A stretch of DNA of 64,000 nt, taken from the NCBI GenBank assembly GCA_033065855.1, contig JAVXUO010001933.1, positions 124,001 to 188,000 on the forward strand. The letters are read 5' to 3'. How positions within the stretch are numbered: position 1 is the stretch's first letter; the number at the start of each line of letters is the position of its first letter. The notes beneath the pieces are model-generated. The model searched no databases. It saw only the letters and a program-made list of their open reading frames with translations, and had not been told where the DNA came from. The DNA is from Escallonia rubra (taxonomy: Eukaryota > Streptophyta > Magnoliopsida > Escalloniales > Escalloniaceae). Positions 36,901-42,900 of the stretch are shown here, one piece after another. A program made the translations under genes and the position numbers.

Positions 36901-39900
36901 TAGGTTTGACCGTTTGTGAGATTTGCTTTGGTTTACGTTATTTCGAGAGTTGGAGTCAACACGGTTTGAATAGTTGATATTGGGTTTATAGTATAGTAGC
37001 GTAAATTGCATTCTGATAACTAATTTGCCCAATATAGGTTAATTTAAAGGATTGTTGATCGAGGTTGTTTTCACATTGCTTGGATCGAGATAAGGGATTC
37101 TATTCGAAACCCCATTTCATCAGATTGACCTCCTATGTTTTATTCTGATTTCTTATCGAATTTCACTGAACTCCGATATTTTTTTAATTGTCATAAAAAT
37201 GTTTTGAATTGCCCATGAAATCCTACTTTGAACCTTAAAGCTATCGTTTGAAACTCTCATTAATGCTCATATGTTTTGTTGATTCGAGCATTACATGTTG
37301 AATTACGCGTATTTTTTCTGAATTATGACATGAGATAGTAATTCTGAGACGTTATAAGGATGGTCTATTCTGTTTGGGTTACAATTAGTACCTAAGTGGA
37401 CTAGTTTTATACATATGCATATGTACTCTAAATCTGAATCTGAGCACTGCCAGGGTGGCTTTGCTAATTTGTACTACTCATGTTCAATGTTATCTGTTTT
37501 TGTTTAATCGTATTTGAAATGTTTTGAAATGCCTATTGATTTGAGAGATTGAGTTGATATTTAAGTGCATATGAAAAATCGTTCGAATAGCGCTATTTTA
37601 AACTCTTGATTGACCTTACTGGGCTCTCAAAAGCTCACTCTCGTTTGATTCCCTTTGCAGGAAATGATCACCAGTAGGTTGCTTGGGGATGGGTTTAGAG
37701 CCTGAGTGAGGAGCTGGATCTATATATGATTATTCTATTTAGTAGGAACCCTGGGTGAACACTGTTTAGTTCGTAACTTTTCGTTTATGACCATTTATTT
37801 TTAATTTGAAGTATTACACGAATCAGAAGCTCTAATATACATACATACATATGTATGTATACATATCGAAGTAACAAACATATACATACATGCATACATA
37901 CATATACATATGTTACATATATACGTATCCATATCGAAGTTGTTTGTTGAATCGAGGATTTTATGTCATTAAGTGATTGATCGAGCGAGTGAGTGTATTA
38001 ACGCTCCAGAAGTTCAGGGTGTTAATGCACGGAGTTTTCGGGTCGTTACTATATCACTTAAGAAATCAACATAAAATTAAAAGTTCACGAAGAATCTAGT
38101 GAACCTTTCATAGCCGTATAGCTAACCTTCATAGTGTGCTCAGAACTCATCCGATAATAACGCGATGCACGTTTCTCAAGTTCAATAGTATTTAAAGGAT
38201 GAGGAGGATATTTCAGCTTCTCTTGCTGCGTGACCTTTGTGACCTGAATAGCAGTGAATCCTCAATCAGGTTCAGATTTGAAATGAGATGCACTCTGGGA
38301 ACTAGCATAAGTTTGAAGTATTTGAGTTGTAGAGAACTCACAGTTGCAGTGGGTTCCTGAACGCACAGTTCGTATAGTATTACTGCGCAAGTGTAATCAA
38401 ACAAATGCCCACGCCTGCAAACACCAAAAGTGAACATGTGAAATGCAACTGCCGCATGGGAAAATATAGCAAGTAAAGGTACCAAATTTTGTAAAGAATT
38501 TACATCCAATTGAAAGTCGCAGTGCCTTCATTTGAATTATGAGTGCAGTTGATTGCCCAGAACTCTTCAGCTTCGTGTGATTGTATCTCCCAATAGCGTT
38601 CCACAACAAAACCCAGTGTAGGGAACTGCAATAAGGAATGTAGTACAATCACATGCACACAGCATAACTTAATTCTTTTAAATTTTGAACATGAGAGACA
38701 GCAGACTAATTAAGTTGTTATAGTCTTAATTTGGTTTTCAATTGTCTTGATACCTGGCATGGACCATAACTCAGAACAATACTTCTGTCATCTGTAGCAA
38801 AATCAAGAACAAATGCATCCTTCAACAGCATAGTCTGGAACCTAGTGAAGGAAGCACCGATCCGAAGATCTATTTCCTGCAAAAGAGACTCTCAATTGCC
38901 TTGATCATCAACATAAAAGCAAACTGGTGGATCAAACAACCAACCTTCCGTAAAGACCGCTATAATTGATCAGGATGACAACTGAAAGAATGACATCCTG
39001 TGAAGCATGGGTTGCCACTAACCACTGACACATGACACTGACGCGACCTAAAACAGAAGCTGTCAACAACTACGACTCACAAACGTGGACACATCCACAC
39101 AGAATTTCTCCCACTTATGGGCAAAGACATAAGACGGGACATTGACAGATGTCTGGGTGCAAGCATGACTTTGAACATCTAAATTTACATGCCCTATGGT
39201 GATATTAAACTATTCAACATAAATGCAATATTTTCACTACAGGTATTATCCAAGATTTTAATCATTTTACAAGAAACGTCGGCCGACGATCTGATATTCA
39301 GCACTCATGAAGTATGTGCACTTGCAAGCTATGCCGGAAAAACCTCCATGAGGGTTGAGAAGGGTCGACATGCAACTTGTTTTCAACATGGACAAGAAGA
39401 ATATGCCCAAACCCATAAAAATTGGGTAGACACAAGAAACAAGTAGCAATATAGATCAATTTTGTATCTGGTAATGCCGCAATAAAATAATCTGGCCACA
39501 ATAAGACTGAGGTGACTCAGTTCGTTAATAGTACTCACTTGCCTAACATCTACTGCATCAGCAAACAATTGATTGGGCCGAACAAGATGCTGCACTGATT
39601 CATGGATCTCCCTAAACATACCAAAAACGCACATCATAAGATTGAACTTAAAAACATTACGAAAGTATATGATGGGGAAAAATGACATTATATATAACAA
39701 TGACATATTTAAATAAACAAAAAAAAAAATCCAAATGAGGGGGAAAAAAAATTTGCCACGTGAACCTGTCAATTAATGCAGAAAAACGAGCCCTCCACAC
39801 ATTAAGCTGACGATTAGCTTCCATGCAGACTTCTACCACTTCAAATGCAATATTCTCTCCTTCTCTATCACAATCAAGCCACAAGACCAGCCACTGGCAC

Positions 39901-42900
39901 TTTCTAGCTTCATCCTCCAATGTTCTTTTTATATCTAACTTGTCCTATAGAACAATTAAAAGATGATTCAATGAACACTGAGTATACAGCACTTCAATTA
40001 AAAGAAGACGGAAAAGAAGAAAAGAAGAAAAAAAAGAAAAAAATACCAAAACAAAATGCAAAGAGGCGAGTGATGACGGATTGCCATGTTCATGTACCAA
40101 AGGAGTGACAATTACTTACCAAGTGGTCAGTGGACAATAACATAGTTACGAAAAACAGAACAAGCACCCAGGAAGTCCATTTTGCAAGGATATTGTTCAC
40201 GAGATATAGTACATGAAAGACAGAACTCACGAAGAATCAACAGAACACTTGTCCCCAAAATTTAGTTTAAGAAGCATAATGTTCATATCGATCACTTAGA
40301 TATAAGGATTAGTTCAAGAACATAGGTAAACAGAAGGGTAAAAGCAAATAAATAATGAAGGCTACAACAGATGAAGTCTAGTGAAACTATCGATCCTCTA
40401 ATGAGGTACGAGCCAATGCTCCAAAATACGAATGTTGGTTATCAGTATACCAATAAATGACGTGGTCTAGGTAGACTTGACTCATTCACTCAACATAAAG
40501 CATCCAGCCCCATATCCTTTCAGATTGATGATCCTCTTGGCTTGTGTGGTTTGCAACTAAACTATTTGACGACGGGTGAACTACAGAACTGTCAAAGAAT
40601 GGAAGAGGACTCAAGTACTTCCAAGATCAAAAATACCATCCCGGTGCTCTAGTTCTGTTAATACAAGTTCCTGTAGGAAAAGATGCATGTTTGGAGATAA
40701 ATAGAAAGACGAAGTTACCAACTTGAAGGTAAGTTCATGTGATAGGGATCAGAGCCTAAGAGATACGGCATATTCTTGGAAACAAAAGAAAACATAAGTT
40801 TCAGAGAAAGGGAACAAGCTTTGAGCAGCTACCCGTCCGTTTTTTATTAGGTTTAGTCTTTAGTAGTTACTATATTAAGGGAGTTCTTTTATTATTTGGA
40901 GTTGGCTTAGTCTTCTTTTCAGTGATCTTTTATATTCTTTCTAGTAGGAAAGGTCTTTACTTTTTGTTTATATAAGCAAGCATTGTAACTAGAACTAGAA
41001 AGGGTCCATAAATAGAAGTTCATGAGGCAAATTTGGGTTCTCTTGTCAATGGTGAGACTCCATTGATTATTCTTCTAGGTGAGACTCCTAGAAAACCTTA
41101 GTGAGACTATGGTTTGTTATCTTTCTTGTTCTCTTGTCTTCGTTTGAGGTTATAAAACACAAAACACTGTTCACGGTACTGTTCGCAGCACCCTAAACAG
41201 CCACAAAAATATATCTTTCAATCCTTAAGCCCTAACCCTAGCTTCTTAACCTAACCCCTAGCCGACCATACCAGCTTTTAGGACAGCCTTAGAAGCCCAT
41301 AAGGTCCGTCTTACATCACAATGACTTTATTGAAATTCTAAAATTTGCTTCTTAAGCTGCCCAATGCTATTCTCCTTTGATGTTACACTTAAAAACCTCC
41401 CAACCCAAACAACTTCCAATGGGGTGAAACTTAACACATGGAAAAGGAATTCTGGTCAGCCTTAAAAAACCCTAGAACTGCTAGTAAATTTCAGAGAAAA
41501 ACATCAGCAGTATAAAATAGGGTAAATTACACACGGCACCCCTGAGGTTTACCCTAAACTACACACGGCGCCTACTAAGTATTTTTATTACTGCCTGATC
41601 CTTGTGGTTTGTCATTGTTTTACATAAAACCCACTTCCGTTATGGAACCGTCAAAAAAAATTAGGGCAACATAATTTTAATATGATATACCTAAAATGCC
41701 CTTTTGCCCTATTTTCAGCAACACAACATGCTGACCTATTTCTTGCTTTTCTTAGGAGATAATGACGGCGGCGGCAAGGGTGAGCGGCAGTCGGTATTGA
41801 ACGACCGGTTAGTGGAACTGGTGCGTTATCGCGGCGGGTGGTGGTTGGTGACGGTCTACGCCGGTGGGTCAGGTTGTGCAGATCTGGGTCCTCAAAACCA
41901 TGGTCGGCGACGGGTCTACCACGTTCGGCTCGACTGTGCCGATATCGAACAGGAACGGGAAGGCGTACGATCTTGGTGAGGATGTTGATGGACTTTTCGC
42001 TTCGGATGGACCGGTGCTCCCGCCGCCCAGCGAGATGGTTGAGGAAGACTTTGCGCTCCGCGAATGGCAGCGGCGAGGCTCCGATCTAGTTATTGCGATA
42101 TCGTGGTGTTTAACTTTATAGATCTGGTTCTATGTAGGCCTTATTTTTAATTGCTTTGGAATGTGTTTTCATGTTCTTTGTGTTTTGATCCGGCAAAATT
42201 CAACTGGCAAAACCAGTGGCTGATAGGTGTGCCGTCGATGAGTTGCGCTGGTGATCAATGGCAAGGCCGTTGGTGATAACCAGCAGTGAGGAGGTCAATC
42301 AAAGGAGATTGCGGAGGGTGATTGGGGATCATCGGGAGATTCGGCTGATCTGGGCGCCACCGCGGTGGCCGATGCTAATGTGGTGGTAGTTTAGCGGCAT
42401 ATGGTGGTGCTGCGGTGGTGGTGGTGGTGGTCTTGGGCTGGTGGCCGATGTTGGAGTCGACAGTGCTGTGATGAGACCGGCACCGGAGGTGATTTGGGTG
42501 AAGCCGTGAGGTTTCTGGCTGTTGAGTTGGTAAATTTTTTGGATAATTTTTTGTTCATATACATGGTAGTGGTTTCGCCACTACAGAATTTGTAGCCGGA
42601 GACGGTGAGCGGAAATTGATCCGGTGGAGGGAGATGTACAGTTGCCGTGGAGGTGGGATGGTGTTTGGGTAGATTTATTTGTTAATGAGGGGTATTAACG
42701 CATTTTCATCAATTATACTGACTCTGTTAACTGAAAAATAAAAATGTGCAATTTAGTGTAATAAAAATACTTAGTAGGCGCCGTGTGTAATTTAGGGTAA
42801 ACCTCGGGGGTGCCGTGTGTAATTTACCCTATAAAATAACTCTTAAGGTAGCAGACTCCAAACAAACATTCACACTTTGATGTAAACCTAGTAACCTAAA

